From JARRLC01 sp050290865 (GTDB lineage: Bacteria; Pseudomonadota; Alphaproteobacteria; Rhizobiales; Rhodomicrobiaceae): a DNA stretch of 64,000 nt. Below the pieces are notes generated by a model that saw only the letters and a list, made by a program, of their open reading frames with translations, did no database searches and was not told where the DNA came from. The DNA is taken from NCBI GenBank assembly GCA_050290865.1, contig JBNKIW010000014.1, positions 24,701 through 88,700 on the forward strand, written 5' to 3'. Positions 34,432 through 42,883 of this stretch are shown piece after piece. The position numbers and the translations under genes are program-made. Numbering within the stretch: the stretch's first letter is position 1; each line of letters opens with the position of its first letter.

Positions 34432-36693
34432 ATGCATGACAATACAGTTCCGGTTCTGAAAGATGTCGTCCTTGTGGGCGCAGGCCACGCCCATGTGCAG
34501 GTCCTGAAGCTTTTTGGCATGGACCCGCTGCCCGGCACGCGGATCACGCTCATCAGCCGCGACGTGCACACCCCCTATTCGGGGATGCTGCCGGGGCTCA
34601 TCGCAGGATATTACACATTCGACGACGCGCATATCGACACCGGCCCGCTCTGCCGCTTCGCGGGCGCGCGGTTGTACAACGACACGGTCGTCGGCATCGA
34701 CCGCGAGGCCAAACTGGTGTTGTGCAGCGACCGTCCGCCGGTTCCCTACGATGTCCTCTCGATCGACATCGGCTCGTCGCCCTCGGTGGCGGGTATTCCC
34801 GGCGCGTTGGAACACGCAATTCCCGTGAAGCCGATCGACGGCTTCTTGAGGCGCTTCGATGCCATGCTGACCCGCATCGTGGAGGCGCAGGAGCCGCGGC
34901 ATATCGCCGTGATCGGCGCAGGCGCGAGCGGTGTCGAACTGCTGCTTGCCGCGCAGCACCGTGTGGAGAGCGAAATGCAGGCCGCGGGCCGCGATCCGGC
35001 GAACGTGTCCTTTTCGCTGGTCTCCGCGGCGCGCGATATTCTGCCCGCCTTTCCGCCGGGGATGCGCGCGCGTTTCGCCAGCCTCCTGAAAAAGCGCGGT
35101 ATCAATGTCGTCACCGGTGCCGCGGTATCCCATCTGGGGCCGGGCGTGCTGCAATTCGAGATGCGGGCGCCCCTGAATGTGGACGAAGTGCTGCTCTGCA
35201 CAGCCGGCCAACCCGCGCCCTGGCTGCGGCAGACCGGCCTTCCGCTCACCCCCGACGGTTTCATCAAGGTGGGAGCGTCGCTACGGGTGGAAGGTGCGGA
35301 GGATATCTTCGCGGCGGGTGACGTGATCGCGTTCGGCCCGCGTGCGCTTCCCAAATCCGGCGTCTATTCCGTGCGCGCCGGTCCCGTGCTGGCGGAGAAC
35401 ATCAAGCGTTTGCTGACGGGCCGGCCGCTGAAAGCGTACAAGCCGCAGCGCCGCGCCATGTATCTGCTGTCGGCGGGGACGAAAACTGCGGTGGGCACAC
35501 GCAACGGCCTCGTGTTCAGCGGGACGTGGGTCTGGCGGTGGAAGAGCCGGATCGACAGGCGCTTCATGGCCCGGTTTGCTCACCTGCCGGAGATGGCGGA
35601 GGCGGAGCAGACGGTGGCTGTGCCGGTCGTGGACGAGGAGACGCGGCGCGAGTTGTCATTCGATACGACACGCAGCGGCAGTTGCGGGGCGAAGCTGTGG
35701 ACCGGTGAACCGTCGGGCGCGCTGGCCGGGCTTACGCCGGTGAGACGGGCGGAGCTCGTGGCCGGGCTGGAGGATGGCGAGGACGCCGCGATCATCGATA
35801 GCGGCGGCGACAGGCTGTCGCTGCACAGTGTGGATCATCTCCGCGCCATGATCGACGATCCCTACCTTTTCGGCAGGATCGCGGCCAATCATGCGCTCGG
35901 CAACATTCTTGCGATGGGCGGCACGCCGCAGACCGCCATGGCGATGGTCACCATGCCCCCCGGCATCGCGGCCAAGTCCGGGGCGGATCTGCGTACGCTG
36001 ATGGACGGCGCCAACGAGGTTTTCACCGGGACGGACTGCGCGCTGGCGGGCGGGGACATGAGGGAAGGTGCCGAACTGGCGCTCGGCTTCGCCATCACCG
36101 GCACCGTGCCCCGCGAGAGCGTGCTGCGAAAGGGCGGCGCCCAGAGTGGCGACCTCCTCATCCTCACCAAGCCGCTGGGTACCGGCACGCTTTGCGCGGC
36201 GGATATGCGCGGGCGGGCGAGGGCGCGCTGGATCGTGGGCGCTACGGCACACATGCTTCAGTCGAACCGTGCGGCGGCGGAAATCCTGCAGCGCCGCGGC
36301 GCCCACGCGGTCACATGCGTCGCCGGTTCCGGCTTGCTGGGCCATCTCGCGGAAATGCTGAGGGCGAGCAAGGCTGCCGCCGTGCTGCGGCTTGGCACGC
36401 TGAGGGTGCTGCCGGGTGTGACGGCCACGCTGGCGGCGGGTCTTTTCTCGGCCATGTACCCGCGGAACCTTCGTCTGCGCCGCCTGATCCGGCAGGCCGA
36501 GAGCCTGACGCACCCGCTCTATCCCGTTCTGTTCGATGCGCAGACCGGGGGCGGTCTGCTCGCCGCGGTGCCGTGGAATGCCGCCACGGCCGTCTTGGCG
36601 GACCTCAACGGCGCAGGCTACGGGCGCGCGGCGGTGATCGGCGAGATCACGGCCTCCGATGGCGCGCCGCAGATCGTATCGCTGCGGGAATAG
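34432..36693 (+). CDS. selD: Fusion of an NADH-dehydrogenase-like flavoprotein with selenophosphate synthase
   Basis: A 753-residue fusion. Residues 1-385 are a pyridine nucleotide-disulfide-type flavoprotein: VVLVGAGHAHVQVLKLFG binds FAD, IAVIGAGASGVELLLAA is the NAD site, and AEDIFAAGDVIAFGPRAL is a second FAD contact. Residues about 400-753 are SelD, which makes selenophosphate from selenide and ATP. C418 and K421 (SGSCGAKL) match the catalytic Cys/Lys, and the ATP parts include LGNILAMGGTPQTAMAMVT and GFAITGTVP. Such fusions occur in other bacteria. The oxidoreductase may deliver reduced selenium to SelD (inference). No selA, selB or selU gene is nearby, so the fate of the selenophosphate is unknown. 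The ATG at 34432 begins the conserved part. Confidence 0.9.
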   Translation: MHDNTVPVLKDVVLVGAGHAHVQVLKLFGMDPLPGTRITLISRDVHTPYSGMLPGLIAGYYTFDDAHIDTGPLCRFAGARLYNDTVVGIDREAKLVLCSDRPPVPYDVLSIDIGSSPSVAGIPGALEHAIPVKPIDGFLRRFDAMLTRIVEAQEPRHIAVIGAGASGVELLLAAQHRVESEMQAAGRDPANVSFSLVSAARDILPAFPPGMRARFASLLKKRGINVVTGAAVSHLGPGVLQFEMRAPLNVDEVLLCTAGQPAPWLRQTGLPLTPDGFIKVGASLRVEGAEDIFAAGDVIAFGPRALPKSGVYSVRAGPVLAENIKRLLTGRPLKAYKPQRRAMYLLSAGTKTAVGTRNGLVFSGTWVWRWKSRIDRRFMARFAHLPEMAEAEQTVAVPVVDEETRRELSFDTTRSGSCGAKLWTGEPSGALAGLTPVRRAELVAGLEDGEDAAIIDSGGDRLSLHSVDHLRAMIDDPYLFGRIAANHALGNILAMGGTPQTAMAMVTMPPGIAAKSGADLRTLMDGANEVFTGTDCALAGGDMREGAELALGFAITGTVPRESVLRKGGAQSGDLLILTKPLGTGTLCAADMRGRARARWIVGATAHMLQSNRAAAEILQRRGAHAVTCVAGSGLLGHLAEMLRASKAAAVLRLGTLRVLPGVTATLAAGLFSAMYPRNLRLRRLIRQAESLTHPLYPVLFDAQTGGGLLAAVPWNAATAVLADLNGAGYGRAAVIGEITASDGAPQIVSLRE

Positions 36694-36871
36694 GAGCGAC
36701 AGAAGATTTGCCGAGGTTCGGAATTTGTGACGTTGTAAGATCAAGCGGGCGCCCGAAAACCGCTTGCTCCCGATGTATTGTAAAGTTAATATATTCCAAA
36801 CAACGAATATTATGAAAAGGCCGCAGGGTCGAAGCGTTCGTTTCTTTTACCACCACCCAAGGAGGAAATTC

Positions 36872-37252
36872 ATGCAATACATGCGATCCATCACTGCCGC
36901 CCTGGCCCTTGGCGTCGTCGCTCTGCAACCCGTTGCGGCGGCCGAACTCAAGGACATGGTCGGCAAGTGGAAATGGACCGATTTCACGGTGGAAGTGAGG
37001 GAATGCACGTCCAATCCGTCCGGCGCGGGGTTGTGCGGAACGGTCACCGCCGGCCCCAAGAATGTTGGCATGGAAATGATCCGGTCGAAGCTTGAGGCGA
37101 AGGACGACGCGTTCGTCGGCCAGATCGCCCACCCCGCCACCGGCGACATCTACAACACCAAGATGACGATGAAGGACGCGGACACCTGGGGCATGGACGG
37201 CTGCACAGCGGCAAATGTTTGCGCGACAGGCGATTTCAAGCGGATAAAATAG
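36872..37252 (+). CDS. DUF2147 family exported protein
   Basis: A 126-residue secreted protein. MRSITAALALGVVALQPVAAA is a signal peptide cleaved near AAA-E. The mature part has MVGKWKWTDFTVEVRECTS, LCGTVTAGP and YNTKMTMKDADTWGMDGC, the lipocalin-like DUF2147 pattern, though shorter than many members and with four cysteines that could pair in the periplasm. The start is well supported by AAGGAGGAAATTC before the ATG. The region upstream (36765-36820) is AT-rich compared with its surroundings and probably contains the promoter. Confidence 0.8.
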   Translation: MQYMRSITAALALGVVALQPVAAAELKDMVGKWKWTDFTVEVRECTSNPSGAGLCGTVTAGPKNVGMEMIRSKLEAKDDAFVGQIAHPATGDIYNTKMTMKDADTWGMDGCTAANVCATGDFKRIK

Positions 37253-37376
37253 GCAGGCCGGCTCATCAGGAAAGCGCGGCGCATCGCTATGACGTATGGC
37301 GGTGCGCCCGTCGTTTGTTGCTTGCTGCCAGGCGATGATAGAGCGCCGCCGCGCGCGCAGATCGGGGAGTATATTC

Positions 37377-37727
37377 GTGCGTCAATTTATGTTGGACATG
37401 ATGGCGGGGATGATGCCGTACATGATGCCGCTGGTATGGCTCGGGGCCGCGCTCATTGCGGTGGGGGTGCTGGCTGCGTTCGTGAGCCTCGTCAGCGGCA
37501 ACGCAGGCGTGCGCCGCTTCGCATCCCTGGCGGGCACGCTGCTGGTCGTCCTTGGCGCCTTCTTCCTGGTCTGCCAGGTGGCGGGTATGATGCTCGGCGC
37601 CACGCCGGCAATCAACTTCGGCGACTCGACCAAATACGAATTCAATCTGAAGCCTTTCTGGACAATTGGCCTCGCCTTCCTGATCCCGGGCATTCTGATC
37701 TGCCGGGCGAGCGGGCGCGGTGCCTGA
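37377..37727 (+). CDS. Small three-helix membrane protein, unknown function
   Basis: A 116-residue protein with a methionine-rich N-terminus (FMLDMMAGMMPYMMPL) and hydrophobic helices VWLGAALIAVGVLAAFVSLV, LAGTLLVVLGAFFLVCQVAG and FWTIGLAFLIPGILICRAS. I do not recognise a family. The start chosen is GTG at 37377 because GGGGAG lies seven bases upstream; the ATG at 37389 is an alternative, and the frame is open upstream to 37296. It follows the DUF2147 gene by 124 bases on the same strand. The Met cluster could bind a soft metal such as copper, which is only a suggestion. Confidence 0.6.
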   Translation: MRQFMLDMMAGMMPYMMPLVWLGAALIAVGVLAAFVSLVSGNAGVRRFASLAGTLLVVLGAFFLVCQVAGMMLGATPAINFGDSTKYEFNLKPFWTIGLAFLIPGILICRASGRGA

Positions 37728-37793
37728 GCGGGCCGAAGAAAAGGGGCCGCCGAGGGCAGCCCCGTATATTTCTTCGTGAACAGCCGGCAGCGT

Positions 37794-38063
37794 TCATTCG
37801 CCGCCATTTCCTTCGGCTTCGGCGTGGCGGGGTAGCGCTGGCCGTACGCTACCCACTCGAAATTCAAAATAGTCGCCCTTCTCCACGAACAGGCTCAGGG
37901 CCTTCTGTTCAGTCTTGTCCAGCGCCTTGGCATTCCCTTCGAGGAAGGCGTCAAAGCGCGCGGCGGGGGTAATCAGTGTCGCTTCGAAAGCTTCGATAGC
38001 CTTGGCCATGTTGTCGAAAGTCACCGGCTGGGCCTCGCGGTATTCAGCAAAAAGAACTGGCAC
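37794..38063 (-). pseudogene. Remnant of a di-heme cytochrome c peroxidase (MauG/CcpA family)
   Basis: The minus-strand frame reads EYREAQPVTFDNMAKAIEAF, then EATLITPAARFDAFLEGNAK and TEQKALSLFVEKGD. This is the segment that in cytochrome c peroxidases lies directly before the second CxxCH heme motif. Here the sequence breaks off after LFVEKGD, where GCxxCHNG is expected, and continues into unrelated residues. The N-terminal two thirds of the enzyme are absent upstream, where the CDF gene ends. It is therefore an internal fragment of about 65 codons, not a functional gene. Confidence 0.75.
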
Positions 38064-38109
38064 AAAGTGCCGTCTGGGGTGCAGAGTTCACGTGACTCTC
38101 ACAGGCCAC

Positions 38110-39498
38110 TCAACCGCCGCGAGTACGTGGCTCGCCTACGGGTTCGGCATGCCCCACCACACGGACGATCTCGGGGACATCCTGCTTGACCGCGTGTTCG
38201 ATGGTGTCCACGTGGGTGTGAATGACGGCGATCGAAAGCTCCGGATCGACACAGCAGTGATAATTGACCACCAGACCGGCATGGGTCTCGCGCACGCGCA
38301 CCTGGTGCACGTCCCCGGCAACGCCTGTCTCGGCGGCGCGCTCTTCCAGCGCCGTCTTGATCCGCGCCACCGTGGCAGAATCCACGTCACGGCCCGTCAG
38401 CCCCTGCACGTCGAGCGGCTCCAGATGCGTTTCCACTTCGACGTCAGCCCCCAGTTCAGCCTGGATCGCCGCCTCCATCTGATCGGCGATGGCGTGCCCC
38501 TCGTGTAGCGGCATCCGCCCGTCCAGTTCCAGATCGAGGCTGACCGAGAGATGTTCCCCGATGTGCTGCACAGTCACGTGGTGCACAGGGTGCCGCATGA
38601 GTCGGGCGACATGCATGACGCGCTCCATCACGGTCTCGTCGCTGAGGACGCGCGGCGTTGCCGCAACCGTGACGCTGGCTCGCGGAAGCTCTTCGGTGAT
38701 GGCTGCGACAACGTCCCGCCGGATCGCCTCGACGCGATCGAGCGGCAGCGTGCGCGCCACGCCGATTTCCACCTCGACGAAGAAAGTCGGCCCGGCCGGA
38801 CGCAGGCGCACCACATCGACCGCCGCCACGCCGCTGACGTCGTCCGCGAGACGGCGCACGGTGGCGGCGAGACCCGGCGGCGCGGCGTCCATAAGCGTAT
38901 CGATGGTACGGCGCCCGAGCCGGTAGCCCGCGAAAGAAATGAAGACGGCGACGCCGATTGCGGCAATGGCATCGCCCTGCGGATAACCGTACTGTGCGGC
39001 GATCAAACCACAGAGCACCAGCGAAGAGCTGATCAGGTCGGAGCCGAAATGCAGCGCATCCGCCGCCAGCGCCTCGCTGTGCGTTGCTTTCGCGATCCGC
39101 AACAGGCTGCGCGAACGCACGATATCAACGACGATGGAAGCACCGAGCACCCCATAGGCAATCAGTGAGGGCTCCAGCTCCGGCGTCCCGCCGCGCAGCC
39201 GGGCGACCGCCTCCACCGCGACATAGACAGCCACGACGAACAGGAGCCCGGTCTCGACGAGCGCGGCGACCGCTTCGATCTTGCCGTGCCCGTAATGGTG
39301 CTTGTCGTCTGCGGGCTTGCCGGAAACACGGATCGCGAAATAGGTCATGAGGGTGGCGCCGACATCGAGCAGGGCGTGCAGCGCATCGGAAAGCAAACCC
39401 AGACTGCCGGTGATGAAAGCCGCGACGAACTTGCCCAGCGCCAAGGCCACGCTGGCAAAGACGGAGGAAAGCGCCGCCTGCGTTTTTATGTCGTTCAT
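38110..39498 (-). CDS. Cation diffusion facilitator with three C-terminal domains
   Basis: A 462-residue metal/proton antiporter of the CDF family (Zn, Fe, Mn or Co export). The membrane part (about 1-200) has metal-site motifs SDALHALLD on helix 2 and DALHFGSDLISS on helix 5, plus a KHHYGHGKIEAVAAL loop. Usual members have one cytoplasmic ferredoxin-like domain of about 80 residues. Here three seem to follow in tandem: about 205-285, 295-375 (VHHVTVQHIGEHLSVSLDLE) and 390-455 (VHQVRVRETHAGLVVNYHC). The metal cannot be predicted. The ATG at 39498 follows GGGTAGGA. It is divergent from the oxidoreductase operon. Confidence 0.88.
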   Translation of the reverse strand: MNDIKTQAALSSVFASVALALGKFVAAFITGSLGLLSDALHALLDVGATLMTYFAIRVSGKPADDKHHYGHGKIEAVAALVETGLLFVVAVYVAVEAVARLRGGTPELEPSLIAYGVLGASIVVDIVRSRSLLRIAKATHSEALAADALHFGSDLISSSLVLCGLIAAQYGYPQGDAIAAIGVAVFISFAGYRLGRRTIDTLMDAAPPGLAATVRRLADDVSGVAAVDVVRLRPAGPTFFVEVEIGVARTLPLDRVEAIRRDVVAAITEELPRASVTVAATPRVLSDETVMERVMHVARLMRHPVHHVTVQHIGEHLSVSLDLELDGRMPLHEGHAIADQMEAAIQAELGADVEVETHLEPLDVQGLTGRDVDSATVARIKTALEERAAETGVAGDVHQVRVRETHAGLVVNYHCCVDPELSIAVIHTHVDTIEHAVKQDVPEIVRVVGHAEPVGEPRTRGG

Positions 39499-39953
39499 TC
39501 CTACCCGCCCCTGTCGGCAAGACGATCACGCCACAGCCTGCATCGTCGCACAGGCTTAAGCGGGTAACGCAACCGTGTCATCCTCGAAACGCCATCTGCG
39601 ACAAGTCTTGCATGGATGACACATCTTACGGTTTAAGCGGTGGTCTGGCACACGTTCCGGTGGAAAACGCCAGCTCGCTCCCTGGACTTGCCACTGCCGC
39701 CTGGGCCATTTTCGGCCTCACCTTCTGCGTCGCGCGGCCGCCATGCGAATGTCTCCAGCGGCTGCGAAGGTTGTTCTGTCCGCTGTCGGCGGTAAACGGT
39801 TGCTCATCACGCGTGATAATTCAGCATACCCCTCAGGCAGGACGTCGTATTGCTTCGGCACGCGTATTTCTGCTTATAACGATAAGAATTGGATCACGAG
39901 GAAACGCGGACAATAATGCGCCCGCCAGGATCTAACCTTCAGGAGTTTCGAAA
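39499..39953. other. Divergent promoter region of the CDF gene and the oxidoreductase operon
   Basis: A 455-base gap. A 107-codon frame at 39612-39935 has no ribosome site and no family resemblance. A short palindrome CTTAT-AACG-ATAAG at 39873-39886 lies 68 bases before the first oxidoreductase gene, in an AT-richer patch, and may mark its promoter or an operator. No FNR/FixK-type box was found here. AGGAG at 39937-39941 serves the first gene. Confidence 0.45.
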
Positions 39954-40526
39954 ATGTTCGAGGTCCGCATTCACGGACGCGGCGGTCAGGGCGTTGTGAC
40001 AGCCGCTGAGCTGTTGTCTGTCGCCGCGTTTCTCGAGGGCAAACATGCGCAGGCCTTTCCGAGTTTCGGGTCGGAGCGCATGGGGGCGCCGGTCGTCTCC
40101 TTCTGCCGCATCGACAGCAGGGAAATCCGTCTGCGCGAGCCCGTCGGCGAACCGGATGCCCTGATCGTGCAAGACCCTACGCTCATCAAAGTCATCGACG
40201 TCTTTCACGGGCTCAAGCCCGAGGGCTATGTGCTGGTAAACAGCAACAGGAGCATGGAAGAGCTGGGGCTGGGCGCGGTTCTGGCCAGCTTGCCGCAGGG
40301 GCATGCGTGGAAGGCGCCCGCAACCGATCTGGCGCTGAGACATGTCGGCCGCCCCTTGCCCAACGCCGTATTGCTGGGGGCATTCGCGGCACTCACCGGC
40401 ATCGTGCATCTCGCCTCGGTGGCGACGGCCATCCGCCAGGCTTTCCCGGCCAAGATCGCTGAGGCCAACGTCGCCGCCGCTACTGCTGCATACAGCTCGA
40501 TAAGCCCGGCACAAGCCGTCGCCTGA
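39954..40526 (+). CDS. porG: 2-oxoacid:ferredoxin oxidoreductase, gamma subunit
   Basis: The gamma subunit of a pyruvate/2-oxoacid:ferredoxin oxidoreductase, which helps bind coenzyme A and electrons. The 190 residues show VRIHGRGGQGVVTAAELL at the start, FPSFGSERMGAPV, and GKHAQAFPS, which are the family hallmarks. First gene of a tight four-gene operon (gamma, alpha, beta, flavoprotein-ferredoxin). The substrate cannot be read from the sequence. Pyruvate is most likely because the subunits resemble PorGAB and because the operon faces pyruvate dehydrogenase genes. Confidence 0.9.
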   Translation: MFEVRIHGRGGQGVVTAAELLSVAAFLEGKHAQAFPSFGSERMGAPVVSFCRIDSREIRLREPVGEPDALIVQDPTLIKVIDVFHGLKPEGYVLVNSNRSMEELGLGAVLASLPQGHAWKAPATDLALRHVGRPLPNAVLLGAFAALTGIVHLASVATAIRQAFPAKIAEANVAAATAAYSSISPAQAVA

Positions 40527-40541
40527 GGAGGAAGAGGCCCA

Positions 40542-41816
40542 ATGCTGAAACAGATCGAGGGATCGAGGGCAATGGCGGAGGGGATTGCGCTGTGCCGCCC
40601 CGAGGTCATCTGCGCCTATCCGATCACGCCGCAGACGCACATCGTCGAAGCGCTCGGCGAGATGGTGCGTAGCGGAGAACTGGCCAGTTGCGAGTTCATC
40701 AACGTCGAGTCCGAATTCGCCGCGCTGTCGGTGGCTATCGGCGCGTCGGCGGCAGGCGCCCGGGCCTACACCGCGACCGCCAGCCAGGGCCTGCTGTTCA
40801 TGGCAGAGGCTGTCTACAACGCCTCCGGTCTCGGTTTGCCCATCGTCATGACACTTGGCAACCGCGCCATCGGCGCACCCATCAATATCTGGAACGACCA
40901 TTCCGACGCCATGGCGATGAGCGACGCCGGGTGGATGCAGCTTTTCGCCGAAACGAATCAGGAGGCGCTCGACCTCCACATCCAGGCATTCCGGCTCGCC
41001 GAGGAACTGTCCATGCCGGTCATGGTGTGCGTGGACGGCTTTATTCTCACCCATGCCGTGGAGCGCATCGACATCCCCGAGCAGGCCGATGTGGACTTCT
41101 TCCTCCCGCCCTTCGAGCCGGTGCAGGTGGTCGATCCGCGCCATCCGATTTCCATCGGAGCCATGGTCGGGCCGGACGCCTTCACCGAAGTCCGCTTTCT
41201 CGAGCACTACAAACAGACGCTTGCGCTGCGCCTCCTCCCCGAATTCGCCAAGGAATTCAAAACGCGCTTCGGCCGCGAAGCGGGTGGGCTCCTGCGCACC
41301 TACAAAGCGGAGGACGCCGAGCTGCTCGTCATCGCCATGGGGTCGGTCAACGGCACCATCAAAGACGCCGTCGATGAGCTGCGTGCGGATGGCATCCCCA
41401 TCGGGCTGGTCACCGTCGTATCGTTCCGCCCTTTCCCTGTCGAAGCGCTGCAGAAGGTGCTGGTGGGGCGCAAGGACGTCGTCGTGGTCGAAAAGAGCTT
41501 CGCCGTCGGCATGGGCGGGCCACTCGCCAACAATATCGACCTCGCCTTGCGCAACGTCGCGGGCGCGCCGCGTGTCCATTCCGTCGTCGCCGGGCTGGGG
41601 GGGCGTCCCGTTACGCGGGCCTCGCTGCGCGACGTATTCCGCCGTTCCCTGGTCCAGCCCTGGGAAGGCGCGCAATTTCTCGACCTCAACCACGAGATCG
41701 TGGCCAAGGAGCTGCATTACGTGCGCAAAGTGCGCCGCTCCGGTCCAACCGCTGAAAATCTGCTGCGCCGCCTGAACGGAGATGCGGCTGCTGTTGAAGG
41801 AGGGCGGGCACAATGA
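40542..41816 (+). CDS. porA: 2-oxoacid:ferredoxin oxidoreductase, alpha subunit
   Basis: A 424-residue alpha subunit containing the pyrimidine-binding domain of the TPP site and the substrate pocket. Recognisable parts are MAEGIALCRPEVICAYPITP with the YPITPQT loop (substrate carboxylate binding) and EFINVESEFAALSVAIGASA. ATASQGLLFMAEAVY, GNRAIGAPINIWNDHSDAMA and VVVVEKSFAVGMGGPL follow. It starts 15 bases after porG with GAGGAGGAAGAGG upstream, and ends overlapping the beta gene by four bases. Length and motifs are normal for PorA; no residue loss is evident. Confidence 0.92.
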   Translation: MLKQIEGSRAMAEGIALCRPEVICAYPITPQTHIVEALGEMVRSGELASCEFINVESEFAALSVAIGASAAGARAYTATASQGLLFMAEAVYNASGLGLPIVMTLGNRAIGAPINIWNDHSDAMAMSDAGWMQLFAETNQEALDLHIQAFRLAEELSMPVMVCVDGFILTHAVERIDIPEQADVDFFLPPFEPVQVVDPRHPISIGAMVGPDAFTEVRFLEHYKQTLALRLLPEFAKEFKTRFGREAGGLLRTYKAEDAELLVIAMGSVNGTIKDAVDELRADGIPIGLVTVVSFRPFPVEALQKVLVGRKDVVVVEKSFAVGMGGPLANNIDLALRNVAGAPRVHSVVAGLGGRPVTRASLRDVFRRSLVQPWEGAQFLDLNHEIVAKELHYVRKVRRSGPTAENLLRRLNGDAAAVEGGRAQ

Positions 41817-42883
41817 CCCCACTGAGAACACTGACGCCCACCAAGCCGGAGACCGCTCCGCAGCAGCCGGCACCGTCGCCCTCGACACAGAAGCTGCATT
41901 TCTACCAGAAGGGCACGTTCACCGTCGGCAACCGGCTGGTGTCGGAGGCGCTGCGCTCGGTGCAGGCGTCCACCAGCCGTTCGAACGCCCTGACCTGCGG
42001 TCATCGCGCCTGCCAGGGCTGCGGCGAGGCGCTGGGCGCGCGCTACGCGCTGGACGCCGCCGTCCGCGCCACGAACGGCAATGTGATCGCGGTGAACGCC
42101 ACCGGTTGCCTGGAGGTGTTCACCACGCCTTATCCGGAAACATCGTGGCAGATCCCCTGGCTGCACTCGCTGTTCGGCAATGCAGCGGCGGTGGCGACCG
42201 GGGCGGCCGCGGCCATGCGCGTGAAGGGGCGCTCCGAGGTGCGCGTTGTCGCTCAGGGAGGCGACGGCGGGACGACCGACATCGGCTTCGGCTGCCTCTC
42301 CGGCATGTTCGAGCGCAACGACGACGTGCTTTATATCTGCTACGATAACGAAGCCTATATGAACACCGGCGTACAACGCTCCTCCGCCACGCCACCCCTG
42401 GCCCGGACTGCAACCACCCCGGCCATGGGACCGGAGCCCGGCAATGTGTTCGGCCAGGGCAAGAACCTGCCCCGGATCGCTATGGCGCATGGCATCCCCT
42501 ATGTGGCCACGGCGACCGTCGCCGACCTCCACGATCTGGAGCGCAAGGTTTTCCGTGCCATGGAACTGCGGGGCGCGCGCTACATCCACATCCACGTTCC
42601 CTGCCCGCTGGGCTGGGGTTCGGCTTCGGAGGACACCATCCGACTCGCGCGGCTTGCGGTGGAGAGCGGCCTCTTCCCGGTCTTCGAGGCAGAGAACGGC
42701 CATGTCACCGCCAGCCGTAAAATCCGCCGGAAAGTGCCCGTCGAGGAGTATCTGCGCCCGCAGCGCCGGTTCGCGCATCTCTTCAACGCGCATGACGCCG
42801 CGGCGCGCATCGCGAGGCTCCAGTCCATAGCCGACGCCAATATCGCCGAATACAACCTCATGAGCGGTGAGGAGGAATACTGA
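41813..42883 (+). CDS. porB: 2-oxoacid:ferredoxin oxidoreductase, beta subunit
   Basis: A 356-residue beta subunit that binds TPP diphosphate and a [4Fe-4S] cluster. The cluster motif is CGHRACQGCGEALGAR near residue 62-77, with NATGCLEVFTTPYPETSW after it. The TPP/Mg motif is GGDGGTTDIGFGCLSGMFER with CYDNEAYMNTGVQ. The C-terminus contains HVPCPLGWGSASEDTIRLAR. The first 35 residues are Pro/Thr-rich and unusual. Translation is coupled to both neighbours: ATGA overlap with porA and TGATG overlap with the next gene. Confidence 0.92.
   Translation: MTPLRTLTPTKPETAPQQPAPSPSTQKLHFYQKGTFTVGNRLVSEALRSVQASTSRSNALTCGHRACQGCGEALGARYALDAAVRATNGNVIAVNATGCLEVFTTPYPETSWQIPWLHSLFGNAAAVATGAAAAMRVKGRSEVRVVAQGGDGGTTDIGFGCLSGMFERNDDVLYICYDNEAYMNTGVQRSSATPPLARTATTPAMGPEPGNVFGQGKNLPRIAMAHGIPYVATATVADLHDLERKVFRAMELRGARYIHIHVPCPLGWGSASEDTIRLARLAVESGLFPVFEAENGHVTASRKIRRKVPVEEYLRPQRRFAHLFNAHDAAARIARLQSIADANIAEYNLMSGEEEY

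Noticed and set aside
39612..39935. A 107-codon frame before the oxidoreductase operon
   Set aside because: No ribosome binding site and no domain; its amino-acid mix looks random. More probably promoter DNA.
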